DNA from: Dugong dugon
Lineage: Eukaryota; Chordata; Mammalia; Sirenia; Dugongidae
Direction of reading: 5' to 3'
DNA: 64,000 bases
NCBI GenBank assembly: GCA_030035585.1
Contig: CM057462.1
Coordinates: forward strand, 70,032,734 to 70,096,733
Shown here in pieces: positions 23,431 through 34,580 of this stretch. Position 1 is the stretch's first letter; each line of letters begins with the position of its first letter. A program made the translations under genes and the position numbers. The notes under the pieces were generated by a model. The model ran no database searches. It worked only from the letters and a program-made list of their open reading frames with translations, and had not been told where the DNA came from.

Positions 23431-26400
23431 GGTAAGATTTCTGTTAGAGCAGTGTTTCCGAATACCTCTTGGACATTTGGTGTACGGGAATTCTCTTCAA
23501 GCGAAGAAGTCTGTGAACTCAAACAAAACAAAACAAAAAAAATCTTTCCTGCTTTCTTCACAACTCCCCACTTACCCTGGCCCCATTTCCCATTGTTCTT
23601 CGCTTTTTAAGTAGGCTGTTAATTTTTTAAAAGTTTATTTATGCAAAGTAAAAATATCGTTTAATTTGTCCTATTATTTTAATTTCTGGCTTTCGGAAAC
23701 GGTTCAGAGACCACAGAAATGTCACCTGTTGGAATAAGCGGACGAGTGTTGTGTGTGCATTTTCACTGCCAGCCGAGTCGTAGTTTGGTGGGCGTCTTGA
23801 GCTCGGGCTCCGGGAGAGAGCGCTTTGCAGCTTTCTTTGTGGCAGTCTTTTGCAAGTGGCTTTGGCTCCCAGCTGCTACAGCACGGCTTCCTCCTACGTT
23901 GATCCCGGGCGCGGGGTCAGGAAACCCATACCCTGGACAGGGATGGGCAGAGTCGGGGGGTGGGAAACTGTCCACTCTCTGAGACTTTCTCTCCGGCTTT
24001 CGGTTTTTCTGCGTGGAAAGTGGCTAGTTGGCGTCGGAGAGCGCAGAGCGTTGCGCATCAGCCCAGCCTCAGACATTTTCACGTTCCAAATGCCGGCCTC
24101 TTCGTTTCATTTGTCTTGGTTCTGGCGTGTTTAGCCACGCAGTTAGTAATCTCACTAATTATTCAGTTAGCTGGCGTTTTGTAATCGCTTTAGACCAAGG
24201 TCGGGTGTGTGATTTAACAAACAAACTCTCACACATACAGAACTCAACCAAACCCATCACGGGAAGGATTTGAAATTTTAAAAGCTCCATATTTGTTGGT
24301 CCCTCTGTCCAACCTCCCCGCCTGCCAGACAATTTATTTACCTTCCTGGATTGATCCCTCCTCCTTGTTTAGTTAATTCAACAAAGACTTTTTGCAATCT
24401 GTTTGGAGTTTGTCTGATGCCGTGGAAAAGTAGCTGATGATTTATTTGGTTGCTTTTCGATTTCTGTCTTCAGCCCTTCTTTCTCCTCCTTTCAGCGGGG
24501 ATGTCAGCTGTTATTACTTCCTATTGATCCCTTTGCAAAGTGAGAAGTGAACTAAAATTAATGTCAATTCCACTGCTCGGATCAATAGCTGGAGTTATTT
24601 TAATCTGGATTTGCACGAAGTGCTAAATTAAAAAAAATCAGCATAGAGGCAGAAAAGTAAGTTACTTACTTTCCCTTTGCCAGGTTCTTTACAGTCACCC
24701 AAATGCTCCATCAAGCTGATTATCTTACAATCCATATTTTTTTAATTAAGAGGGTCAGTTAGTTTTCTTATTTTGGGTTCTGTGTTTAAACCCATGACAT
24801 TTTGACATTGGGAGTGTATTAACTATATAGATTTTCATAATGACTGGTCTGCTGAAGCCTCATCTGTACATGTTGTTAATGTGAGGAGGGGGTAAGAAAG
24901 AAAAGGGAAAAGAAAAAAAAGCATGATTCCCCCCCCCCCCACACACACAAGACCAACGCCCACACAGTGGAGTAAAAGAGATGTGGCCTAGAAAAATATT
25001 GTTGATTTATTTTCAGTGTAATGAAGTTTTCAAATGTGTAACTAGGTTTGAGTGATTCACCGTGTTTTGTTGGAGTGTCTGGTGGTGTCGCCAGATTACT
25101 AATTTATGAAACCCATTTAACATAATGAGGTGATCCAGGAAGTAAAAATAGAAATAGAATTCTCTTGGTAATGGTTATTTTGGGGGGGAAGCACCTCCCC
25201 GCCCTCGCCCATGTATTGTGTTGCCCTTTTCTCCAGCTTGTCTCGTATAATATTGCTTGTTGATAGACAAGTAGTTATTTCTCTTGTGAAGTGCTGTTCA
25301 GGATCCTTCGAACAGCACTAGACCAACTTTGAGAGCTTCCATGTTGTCTGACCATTAATCTGACTTGAAAACAGCCAAGAACAGGATTCCCAGACTTGTC
25401 AGGCTAACTGACTGTCCTTGGCAGTTCATTCCCTGAACCTGCTATAACTTGACAGGAAAGTTATTTAAAATTTGGAAGAGAGAAAAATCCGTTAATGTGA
25501 GATACATAATCTGGTAATTTAGCAATGATGTCTATAAGGAAAGATGCCAAATGAGGAAGCAGTCTGATGGTGTCCACTCATCTTCCCAATTAATAGCAGT
25601 CATTGACACGTCTGCTACAGGATGGGAGAAGGAAATACTCTCTTTGCACTGCATTAAAGCCAAGAGAATTCATCTACAGTTTAACTGAGGTTTCTCTGTT
25701 TGAGGAAATACCAAAGATACTCCATTATATAGGTGGGTTATTTTTTTGGGGGGTGGGGTGAGGTAAATGGGTAAATTTTATTTTAGATATGACACTCAAC
25801 TTGAAGTTTACATTTTGTAGCAGATGGTAATTTTTGGTTGCACTTTGAGTTTCTTTAAGTTTTATTAAGTATATTTTTGAAGCTAGTAAGTCCTAGTATT
25901 TATTTTCTGTTATCCTGGCTTTTGATTTAGAGCCCTTTCCCTAATTCCTCACCCCAAAATAAATTCTGAAGCAGAATCCGTGACTATGAAAATGTACAAC
26001 TTAAATTTAAAAGGGAAATGGAAAGAAGCTCTCCGAATTCCAGTTTGTTCTGGGGCCTTTACTGGACATCAACTCTGACTGGGCCAATAAGCAGAGCAAA
26101 ATAAGTCAGAGATTTTTGTTAACATTTTACTCTAAATGTTAATGGCAAATTCAAGGGCAGTTTACAAATATACTTAAGAGTGAGTGCATTAGTAACTAAA
26201 ATTACCAATTTGTTCTTTGCTGCCCCTGGAAGACAGACGCTTCTGGAGAGCATATGCCAAAGGCACCCATCGTATTTTTAAATATTGTCAGAGACGCCAG
26301 GCATTTTATTGATGAAGGTTTTGTTCCTTCTCAGAAAGGAGAAATAGAAAGCCTGTGTGATTAGAGAAGGGTGTGCATCAAAAATAATGTTGTTTCACAT

Positions 26401-27028
26401 AGCAGTTCTTCCATGAAACAGTCACAAACGATACCTGAGGACGTGTTTATATATGTGCCGATGTGCATGATTTATCCACATGTACTGTTTGTAAACTAAT
26501 ATGTACAGATGTATGTGGTCTAGATGTGCTTGATTTAGGGATTTTTCAGTATCAGGGTATTGTTAGAGAAGATGAAGAGAGAATGTGTATGTGGGAGATC
26601 GTATAGGTAGGACTTGGTCTCTTGTTTGAACCTCAGGCCTGCCATGAGAGGTGTATCCAGGTGGAAGCTGGTCAAAATATAGACCACCCCTAATCTACTG
26701 GGTGACTTGGCCTTCCAAAGCTCATTTGTTCAGGGAATATTGTATTTGGAGGTTTTATGATTTTTTTTCTTTGCTGGGCTCAGGCGCATTTCACCCGGAA
26801 CGTGTAGGGACCAAAGTCAGCTACGCGTACATCACAGTAAGTTGTCTATTGATTTTCCTGAATGAAAATGGTCTGATGCTGCTGCCCACTGGCTCCTAAA
26901 GCCTGTGGTGTCTCTTGCCCAGGCATCTGTAAGCCAGAAGGATGGTGTTTCTGTCACTTGGGGTTTCCCTTATTTTCTTCCCCCTGATTGTCCTCCCCCC
27001 TCTTTTTTTCTCTTTGCTGTTTCCGCAG
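23431..27028 (+). other. RNF220: Probable RNF220 intron 1, transposon-poor, with conserved-looking AT-rich DNA
   Basis: No AfroSINE, L1 or RTE copy is recognisable over this 3.6 kb. It holds a C12 tract followed by an AC run at 24929-24949 and AT-rich sequence with many homeodomain-type TAATTA/TTAATT cores. No second coding frame with splice sites was found. Assignment as intron 1 depends on exon 1 lying in the CpG island. Confidence 0.6.
24280..24670. promoter_or_regulatory. Candidate conserved noncoding element
   Basis: Seen: an AT-rich block without repeat identity, dense in homeodomain-like cores (TTAATT near 24373, AAATTAATG near 24555), ATTGATC motifs near 24350 and 24525, and TATTTTAAT near 24596, and ending at a donor-like AAAAGTAAGT (24657). 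Inference: clustered motifs in a repeat-free gap beside a developmental gene suggest an enhancer. Without an alignment I cannot show conservation. Confidence 0.35.
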
Positions 27029-27145
27029 GTCTTAGAAGGGGATGATTCCCCAGTAATATTCCCTGCCCTGATCCGAGGTGCTGCTCGGCCTCCCTCCCAG
27101 GGAAGACTGTTTCTTGTCTGACGCCGGCCATAGAAAGAGACTCCG
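27029..27145 (+). other. RNF220: RNF220 5' untranslated part of the coding exon, with a tiny uORF
   Basis: A T/C-rich tract (about 27000-27026) runs into TTCCGCAG at 27021-27028, a good splice acceptor, so the exon should begin at 27029. The 117-nt leader contains a complete upstream ORF, ATG ATT CCC CAG TAA, at 27042-27056, ending 89 nt before the main ATG. The acceptor is inferred from sequence; it fits a non-coding first exon upstream in the CpG island. Confidence 0.85.
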
Positions 27146-27770
27146 ATGGACTTACACCGGGCAGCCTTCAAGATGGAGAATTCATCCTACCTTCCCAACC
27201 CTCTGGCATCCCCAGCACTGATGGTCCTGGCATCCACGGCTGAGGCCAGCCGTGATGCTTCCATCCCTTGTCAGCAGCCACGACCCTTTGGTGTACCTGT
27301 CTCAGTAGACAAGGACGTGCACATTCCATTCACCAATGGTTCCTACACCTTTGCCTCTATGTACCACCGGCAAGGTGGGGTGCCAGGCACTTTTGCCAAC
27401 CGTGATTTTCCCCCTTCTTTACTACACCTCCACCCTCAGTTTGCACCCCCGAACCTAGATTGCACCCCAATTAGTATGCTGAATCATAGTGGCGTGGGAG
27501 CTTTCCGTCCCTTTGCTTCCACTGAGGATCGAGAGAGCTATCAGTCTGCCTTCACGCCGGCCAAACGACTTAAGAACTGCCATGACACAGAGTCTCCCCA
27601 CTTGCGCTTCTCAGATGCAGATGGCAAGGAATATGACTTTGGGACACAGCTGCCATCTAGCTCCCCCAGTTCACTTAAGGTTGACGACACTGGGAAAAAG
27701 ATTTTTGCTGTCTCTGGCCTCATTTCTGATCGGGAAGCCTCATCTAGCCCGGAGGATCGGAATGACAGAT
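27146..27770 (+). CDS. RNF220: RNF220 first coding exon (N-terminal 208 codons, E3 ubiquitin ligase)
   Basis: Seen: an ATG opens a 625-nt frame that ends at AGAT|GTAAGT (donor GT at 27771), leaving one base of a split Cys codon. The protein starts MDLHRAAFKMENSSYLPNP and ends with an acidic Ser-rich stretch SSSPEDRNDRC. I recognise this as RNF220. Known: RNF220 is a C-terminal RING E3 ligase of about 566 residues; it ubiquitinates Sin3B, stabilises beta-catenin with USP7, and works with ZC4H2 in Gli signalling and neural patterning. This exon holds only the N-terminal region, rich in Pro and Ser, with no catalytic residues; the conserved middle domain and RING lie in later exons outside the window. 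The frame reads on past the donor to a stop near 27805, but that tail is intronic. Residue 10 is a second in-frame Met (27173) in a stronger start context. Frame and both splice sites are intact, so this is the functional gene, not a processed copy. Confidence 0.97.
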
Positions 27771-30685
27771 GTAAGTACTTGGTGCATGCCCTCCTCTCCC
27801 AGTAAGTCCTGCCTTGCAGGAGTGTTCAACAGGTCGATGGCATTTTTCATGCACCCAGTAATGGGAAGGGCCAACTACTACTTTCCTTTCAACTGCTGTG
27901 GAGTGCTAACATTTATTTGTCTCTCTATCAATGAGCATTGATATTTCTTGCAGGAAATGTTTTTCCGAAGGTAGCCAGAGGCCAGTTGGCCTCAGCGCTG
28001 CCTTCCTCTTCACAGGCATGGTTGGCTTATTCTCTGCGGACTCTGGAGTGAAGAAGGGTGCCATGTGTGTGCTTGAGTGATATCATTTCATTAGAGAGTG
28101 TAGGTGCCTAAGGAATTTGGGGGGCCTGAAGCAACTTGTTCATCCCTCCTCTCTTTGCTATCCTCATTATGTTTCTCTGATCTCGGTATTATTTTTGTAG
28201 CTTTTCCATTGTATCACATCAGGCCGACTCCACGTGATTTTATTTTCACAACTCTCAGCCCTTGTCCACATCAGGCTGTTTTTCAGAGAAGGACAAAGGT
28301 GTCGTCAATCACCATAAAGCATTTCAACCAGCTGTGTTTTCCTTATGAGCTAGAAAGCCGACTTCTCTTGGGATTTAACAGGTTTGCTGGATGCTTATCC
28401 CGGGGCTCACTTTTAGGACTAGCCGTGATTGATCTGTGACTGCTTCATATTTGATATTCACAAATATTATTAATTTCTTCTTATGGAACAGCTTTTCTCA
28501 TGTTCTCCAAGTGCCTTGTTGGGTGCTGGTACACCCATTAATAGTTGCAACTAAGCCTTCGTATGGGACTTGTAGACTAGAAGTGTTGAACCCTGCAATG
28601 TTCTCCTCTAATATAATCAGAAAATAATTGTATTTTTGAAGCTTTTGGGCTGTGAGTAGACAGAGCAGTTTTCTTCAAACCTGGTGGGAATTTATGAACT
28701 GAGGGTGTTTTTCCACCAACCTTTTGTTCTAAGACTTGCTTCATTTTATTTTCTTAAGAAAACTACATCTGAGGTTTGCTTTCCCCTGCTCTCTATTTTT
28801 TGTGCTCCCGTCCTCTCTATAACCACCAACACGAATACCATTTTTTTCCCTTCTCTTTATGATGCCAGGGAGAGTAATAGAGACATTGTAGCTCTCTCCC
28901 CTGTCGGCACTGCTTCCTCAGGCTGTCTCCTTGAATTAGGCACTGTGTTAACTTTTCTGTGCTAAAAGGCATCCGCCTAAACCCAGCGTACCTTTTCAAT
29001 AAGAGTCATCATAAAATCAACCTGCCTTGTAAATCCATCGCTCTTTGGTTTTGAAATATGTTGCGAGTGTGTCTTTTATGTTAGCGTCTGTAAGCCGGAG
29101 ACCTCCCCACTTAAGGGAGAAGGCTGCTATCTGACAGCACAGCTGCTGCTGTTGTTCGCTCACTTTGGCTTTAGCTCCTCTTTCACCTTTTCACTGTCTA
29201 TACAGCCGACTTGTGTGTGTTATGATCCTTCCTTTTGGAGATCCCTGCTGAACATGTACTGGCCTTGTGTTGGTCTGTTTTATGTTATTTTAGCTTTCAT
29301 TTGTCCAGTGATGTGCAACTAATCAAGGCTAGCTATAATCTGACCTCAGGTTTAAACTGCCCTGGGTTAGGGTGTGACCGATTCTGCCCCCCTTTTTTTC
29401 CTCCAGATACAAACTGAAACTGAAATTCTGTCCAAACTCATATGCCACAAAGTACCATCTGGAGATCAAGATTCCTTTCTTCTCACCTAACAAATCCATC
29501 ATATCTCCATTTTCTATCTTTTTACCTGTATCAGACCCCCAGAGCAAGAGGAGGCTTGTTAGTCAAGTCAGAACTCAGAGATGTAGATATCCATTCCCCT
29601 GCGAGTGTCAAAGCCATAACTCTTCTGTTTGCCTGGTTTGCATTGTGTGGTGGTGCCATCCCCCATGGAGATGGATCCCTCACACAGGAGTACGCCTGGG
29701 TGGAGAAAAATTAAATGAGTCTGTCTCCCAAAGTAAAATGGAATTCTGACCTTGAAATTAATGAGATCCCAATCAGAAGGGTAGGGAAACTTCTTTATTT
29801 CAAATTGTAATGTTATATAAATTGAAGCCCTTTCCCCCTTTATTTGTTTAAAATAGTCTTCCTTTATAGAGTACTTTGTGCTCTTTTCTTTCCCTTACAC
29901 AAACACGAAACCTATAGGAGTGTCTGTGAGCGTATGATGTTTGCACACCCACATTATCTAGAGTTGCGTTTGTGACTAATCTTTAACAAGAAACAAAGGT
30001 GCAAAGTGAAGAGGAGACTGTTACCCTGTGGTAACCCTGGATTTGTGCTCCTTTCTCCTTTCCTATCCTTAGGTGGTGTCACAGCCTTCACAGGGTTGTA
30101 CCCTGTACAGGGTTGATTTGGAGTTTTTGGAAATCAAGAGAAGCATTTTTCTGCAGGGAAGGGTGGGAGAGGCACTGTGACAAAGTCTGCAGCAGCTTTC
30201 TTGGCTCCTGTCATACGCCGACGTGTGTCGGAATATTTATGGTCTGTTTTATGTAAATACATATTTAAGGGCTGTTAGAAGGCCTGATTATTCCCACTAG
30301 ATGCCTTTCAGGTCCTCCCTACAGAACTGTTTTGAAATAAGTAATATTTCTCAGATAATCGAGTGACAGTATACAAGACTGCTTCCTAAGGGAGAGCTTG
30401 AGGGGCAGATGGGGCAGTGAGGGGGGATGGGGAGGTGAGCAGAGACAGGATAGAAAGTGTTCAAAAAGGCAAAGTAATAGGATACAGTGGCTTTTGCCCT
30501 GATTGCCAAAATTAACCAGGTATATTGTAGTTTTTTATTCTTTAAATTTAGAGTTAACTTCTGATATGGTTGACTCATTTCTTCAGTTTTCACTATATAT
30601 ATAAAATATTTTTTCATAAAATGTAGAAGAAAAAAAGTTTCAATTAAATGCAACAGTAAAACCCCTAAATAAGTGTTAGCTTTTG

Positions 30686-30730
<45 letters not shown>

Positions 30731-32239
30731 TGCGCGCACGGGCACGTGTATGTCCCACTTAGAGTAGAATTTTTATGGCTGAGTTTTAGGTCATTGAAAA
30801 ATCAGTTTTACAATGGAAACACTGTTCTTACTGTTGCAGCCACCCCCTGCTCACACACTGCATCCATATGCACATATATCCACATGTGAGAGCATCTGAA
30901 AGAGGGGCCTGCAGACATGGTGTAATGCACATGAGTGTTCTTTCCTTATATCTGGGTTCTGATTGGCAGGATTATGGATTTCTTCTGTGATGAAAAATGC
31001 ATTTTTTTGTAGAAAGCAATATATTTGGGTTAAGTATTGTCTTTCCTAGTAGATGGTTCCGGTTTGCTTGCCTGTTCACCCACCTGGCATCACAGGTGAT
31101 TCCTGAGGTAGGTGTTGGGCTCTATGGAAAAAAGAAGGCTTTACAGGACTGACTTATTTGCCCAGGAAAATGGGAGGAGTGTTTTGTGAGAAGTCGTTCA
31201 TGGAGGATGCATAATTCCCCCAGGAAGGGGACTGAGGTAACTCCTGTTTATTGTCACTCCAAGGCTCGTGTCCAGGGAAATGATGTTAAAATTTATGGGC
31301 CAATTACGAATAGTCCACGTGTGTCTTACATCGAAGTGTCTATGGATATGTTTCCCAGGGCTTTTAAAATAAACCTTTTCTCATTAATGAAACTTTACAA
31401 CAAAAGGGAAGATAAGTATTGTCTGCTGCCTTGTCCTAGAATCTATACATTTATTGCCCCCTTAGGGCTCTGGGCCTATTGTGTGTATTTCCTGATAGTT
31501 TTGTTTAGGCCACCCCTGTACCCAGAGTCCTGCGTGGGTGACATAGTCTTTGGCCTGCCTGCCAATCTATCCACTCAGCCCAAGTTGGAGTTGGCGAGTG
31601 TGCATGCTCACCTGAGGGCTGGGAGGGACAGAACTGCCTGGGTGGAGGGATGACTCGTCCTGCTTTCTGGCTCACATCAGGGATGGGCGCCAGGCACTGA
31701 TCCTAGTGGTTTTGCTTGGTGGCGAGGAAGATTCACAGGTAGACAGGAAACCTGATGGCTCACAGCAGATCCTGGATGTTCCACCTTGCTATCATATTTG
31801 ATACATTTGAAAAGTCACTCCAAGGTCCCAAATGTCCTGACTAGAAGATGGTATTTTGTACTCTGAGATGCATTTTTATAAAGGCATGTATCATTGAAGA
31901 CCCTGTGTCCTAAGAATCAGATCAGCTCGGCTCACATAGGCCCAGGGCAGACTGAGATTCTGAGGGTTGGCTGGCATCATGGGGGTGGTTATGGGGGATA
32001 CTTCCCATGGACTCTGGGACTGGGACGGGCAGAGCCTAGGGTCTGGCTTTCAAGAGAATTGCTCTTGCTGGGGAGAATGCCTGGGGCAGTTCTCATGTCC
32101 TAAGGCACAACCTCTGGATTCTAGGTGGAGCAGATGACCACTGTGAAAGGGTCAGCGAATCACCAGGCAAGATGGGTTAGATGGTTCCCTCTACTGACTG
32201 CCGACAGCTAGCCCGATCTCCCTCAGCTGCTCCGATGTT
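27771..32239 (+). other. RNF220: RNF220 intron 2, 5' part, no recognisable interspersed repeat
   Basis: About 4.5 kb after the donor with no AfroSINE, RTE or L1 that I can recognise. It contains one GT microsatellite and several frames of 90-155 codons that lack start context, splice logic or family similarity; I regard them as chance. The RNF220 exon that should follow (encoding a Lys-rich start and then the middle domain) is not seen anywhere to 64000. Confidence 0.7.
30688..30729 (+). repeat. (GT)21 microsatellite
   Basis: A pure GT run followed by an alternating purine-pyrimidine CTGCGCGCACGGGCACGTG tail. It generates a false His/Thr-rich frame on the minus strand (30351-30758). Confidence 0.97.
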
Positions 32240-32440
32240 CTCCTAGCGCCTTTTTTCTCCTCCTCCTCTCCCTGGGGCAAGAACTCCTGTGATGTGTGTA
32301 GTTGTTTCTGGTTGTTCACTCCCAGCACAGTCATGGAAACCCCTTTTCATGCTGCTGGGTTTAATTGTCTTGTTGGGATAAAGAAATGTTTGCACAGCTA
32401 AAGTGGGGCCAGGCTGGACGGGAGCAGTCCCTGATGGCTG
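32240..32440. other. Shoulder of the intronic CpG island, possibly conserved
   Basis: AT/GC-balanced, repeat-free sequence leading directly into the GC-rich island, with mixed motifs (TGTGGTTT-like and TTAATTGTC). It may belong to the alternative promoter or an enhancer. Nothing coding was seen. Confidence 0.3.
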
Positions 32441-32575
32441 CAGAGCCATCTGGCCTGGCTTGGCTCGGCGTGCGCCTCGCCCGCCCGCCCGGCGGCGGGG
32501 CTTGCTCTCGCTCTCGCTCCCTTCCCCTCTCCTCGCTCCACGCCGCGCCGCTCTGTTCGGCGCCTGCCTCCTCGC

Positions 32576-32600
32576 ATGGCCGGAATGCCTAATCACCATG
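32576..32600 (+). other. Hypothetical alternative first coding exon end (short isoform of RNF220)
   Basis: ATG GCC GGA ATG CCT AAT CAC CAT G, then GTGAGA. The exon would end in phase 1, the same phase as the RNF220 exon at 27146-27770, so splicing to the next RNF220 exon would stay in frame and give a protein lacking the usual N terminus. Both the donor and the start context (C at -3, G at +4) are only moderate. The phase agreement has a one-in-three chance of being coincidence. Confidence 0.25.
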
Positions 32601-33263
32601 GTGAGAAAACGGACACTGCAGCCGTCCTCCCTCCTTGCCTCGCGCCCTCCCAACATCAATTGTCATGCAGAAGTGATCCGGGCGGCTGCTTCCTCGCGGC
32701 CGCCAGCCAGCCCCTCGCCGCTCCCGGCAGAAGGGTGGTTGGTAATTGATCGTTTGGGGGAGGGGGAGCGGAGAGGCGCGAGGGCCGACCGGGGACAGGA
32801 CAGACCGCAGAGTGCGCACCGTTCTCTCACTTGAAAAGGAGCCCCCACCCCCCGCCACAGAGATGATTCCCAATTTCAGAAATGTTGGTGACCTCGCCGT
32901 CGCTCGGCTGGACCCGGAGGCTGCGGGAGAGCTCCGGGCGCTGCCCCGAGGGCCGGCGAGCCCCGCGCCCGCCTCAGCTTGCGCCCGAGGGCCGGCGTCG
33001 CCCCTCTCACCCGCACCCCGCCACCGCCCCGCACCTCCAAGTCGCCCTAAGAACCGAGCCCTGGTCGGTTGCCTGTTTGTCGTCTGAGAAGAAGAGACAG
33101 TGGGGGGACAGGGGCGAGGAGGCCGGGGAGTCGGTGTGATGGGGCACGCCCACGTGGATGTCGGGGAGATGGGGGACGGGGCGGAGGTTCAGGTGGGTGC
33201 GAGGAGGAGCCAGGCTGCCGCCACGGGAGCCTGGGGGTGACTGCTGAGCGGGAAGGGGCCGGC

Positions 33264-33291
33264 GGGGGGGCGAGGCGGGGAAGGGAGGGGG
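33264..33291 (+). other. G-quadruplex motif
   Basis: Four G-runs (7, 4, 3 and 5 G) with loops of 6, 2 and 1 bases fit the G3+N1-7 pattern on the + strand. It lies in a 200-bp stretch of strong G skew within the intronic CpG island. Confidence 0.7.
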
Positions 33292-33752
33292 AGCCTGGGC
33301 GTGCCGACGAGGGAGGGTGGGCGTGTGTACCCGCGTTTCTGGATCTGGCTTTTTCCTCGGTACTCGAGGACTTAGAGGTTTGCCTTTTAGGTTCATAATG
33401 TCCTTCCCGTCTTGCTTTTCGAATCTGTAGAATGTTCTGGGGAATGTTTCCCAAGTCCGGGGTTCGTGCATCGGCAAGACTGCTGGTATTCGGGCGAGGC
33501 GAGTCGCGGCCGCCTCCGACAGTCTGAGGCTCGTAGCCAGCACAGCGGGGCCCGTTAAAGTCCCGACAATTTCTGGAACTCTTCCCACGGGAAGTTTTCC
33601 GGGGCTGTCTTCCGGTCAGCGGTCCCAGGTTGATTATTTGGTGGCCCTTTTTTGTTTGCAAAGAAAACACACACACATTGTATCCAAATAACAAAAGTTG
33701 CCCTCCCTCCCCATCCCCTTTCCTCGTTAGGCGGGGAAGAGGAAACTGAAAA

Positions 33753-34013
33753 TAGAATTATATTTTTATATTGGTTTTTCTTATTTTTAACCCTTATTAG
33801 CTACACCCGTCTGGTTAATGAGTATCTACACACATTGAAGTGTATTCTTTGTAAATACTTGGGATTTGGAGTGACAATACATTTAATAGAGTTATATTTT
33901 ATCATGGTTTTTCTTATTTTTTCATTATTAACCGCATCCGTCTGGTTAAGTATCAGAGCACATGTTGAAATGAACTCTTTATAAATACTTGGGATTTGGA
34001 GTGATGATACACA
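33753..34013 (+). repeat. Diverged tandem duplication, about 130-134 bp unit, two copies
   Basis: Copy 1 (33753-33886) and copy 2 (33887-34013) share ordered blocks: TAGAatTATATTTT, GGTTTTTCTTATTTTT, CCGTCTGGTTAA, and AAATACTTGGGATTTGGAGTGA. The offset is 134 at the start and 130 at the end, so small indels occurred after duplication. The unit is not a repeat family I recognise. Confidence 0.85.
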
Positions 34014-34366
34014 TTATTTTAAAATCTACACGATTTTAACACCCAAAAGAACAATTTTCGGACATAAATGTTGTCTTCCAATAGTTAAGAGCAGTTCCCA
34101 GGGCCATTTTGCCCCTCTTACAGAGAAATGAACTGCAGACTTAAGGATAGTTTATTGCTACATGGCAGCTAAAAATACCTTAAATTTTTTTTCTAAATAT
34201 CATTTAAATTGTGATTTTTGTAGTTGAGTGGAGCATGTTTTTATCCTGTGTAACCTCAAAGTGTGTGTTAAGGGTGGGAATTTGTAAATATCTCTTTCTC
34301 TGGGGCAAGAAGGAGAATTTTCTGCAAAAAAAAAAACCTTTAACCTACTTTGTTGTTCTCTTAAGA
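34014..34366. other. Intron, AT-rich, nothing recognisable
   Basis: No repeat, exon or RNA gene is supported here. Confidence 0.5.
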
Positions 34367-34580
34367 AGACCTTTTAGCACAGTGGTTAAGTGCTCGGCTG
34401 CTAACGGAAAGGTCAGTGGGTTCGAACCCACCAGCAGTTTGACCCACCAGCTGCTCTGCGGGAGAAAAATGTGGCAGTCGGCTTCCAAAGATTTCGGCCT
34501 TGGAAACCCTATGGGGCAGTTCTACTCTGTCCTGTGGGGTCGCTATGAGTCAGAATCGGCAACACTCAACAGCCAACAGT
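34367..34580 (+). mobile_element. AfroSINE, plus orientation, first insertion after the repeat-free valley
   Basis: The 5' end is slightly worn. The B box GGTTCGAACCC is perfect, with a local repeat of CCCACCAGC. The core ATGGGGCAGTTCTACTCTGT is intact. Confidence 0.93.

Larger units (their letters stand above)
32440..33620 (+). promoter_or_regulatory. Intronic CpG island, candidate alternative RNF220 promoter
   Basis: Seen: a second CpG- and GC-rich island inside RNF220, 4.7 kb after the first coding exon, free of transposons. Its first half is C-rich on the + strand; from about 33100 to 33320 it becomes strongly G-rich with a G-quadruplex motif. At 32576 an ATG opens a 25-nt frame that runs into ATG|GTGAGA, a plausible donor. 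Known in general: intronic CpG islands of this size are usually alternative promoters or regulatory islands. Which transcript it serves, or on which strand, cannot be told. Long frames here on both strands (up to 215 codons) are low-stop artefacts. Confidence 0.65.

Noticed and set aside
30351-30758. 135-codon minus-strand frame with a His/Thr repeat
   Set aside because: The repeat is the translated GT microsatellite at 30688-30729.
31186-31653. 155-codon plus-strand frame in intron 2
   Set aside because: No start context, splice sites or recognisable family; a frame of this length is expected by chance in 64 kb.
32243-33694. Open frames of 138-215 codons on both strands in the second CpG island
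   Set aside because: The same low-stop artefact; compositions mirror the DNA skew and no family is recognisable.
34385-34440. tRNA gene suggested by a perfect B box GGTTCGAACCC
   Set aside because: The box belongs to the tRNA-derived head of an AfroSINE; no cloverleaf or anticodon arm follows.
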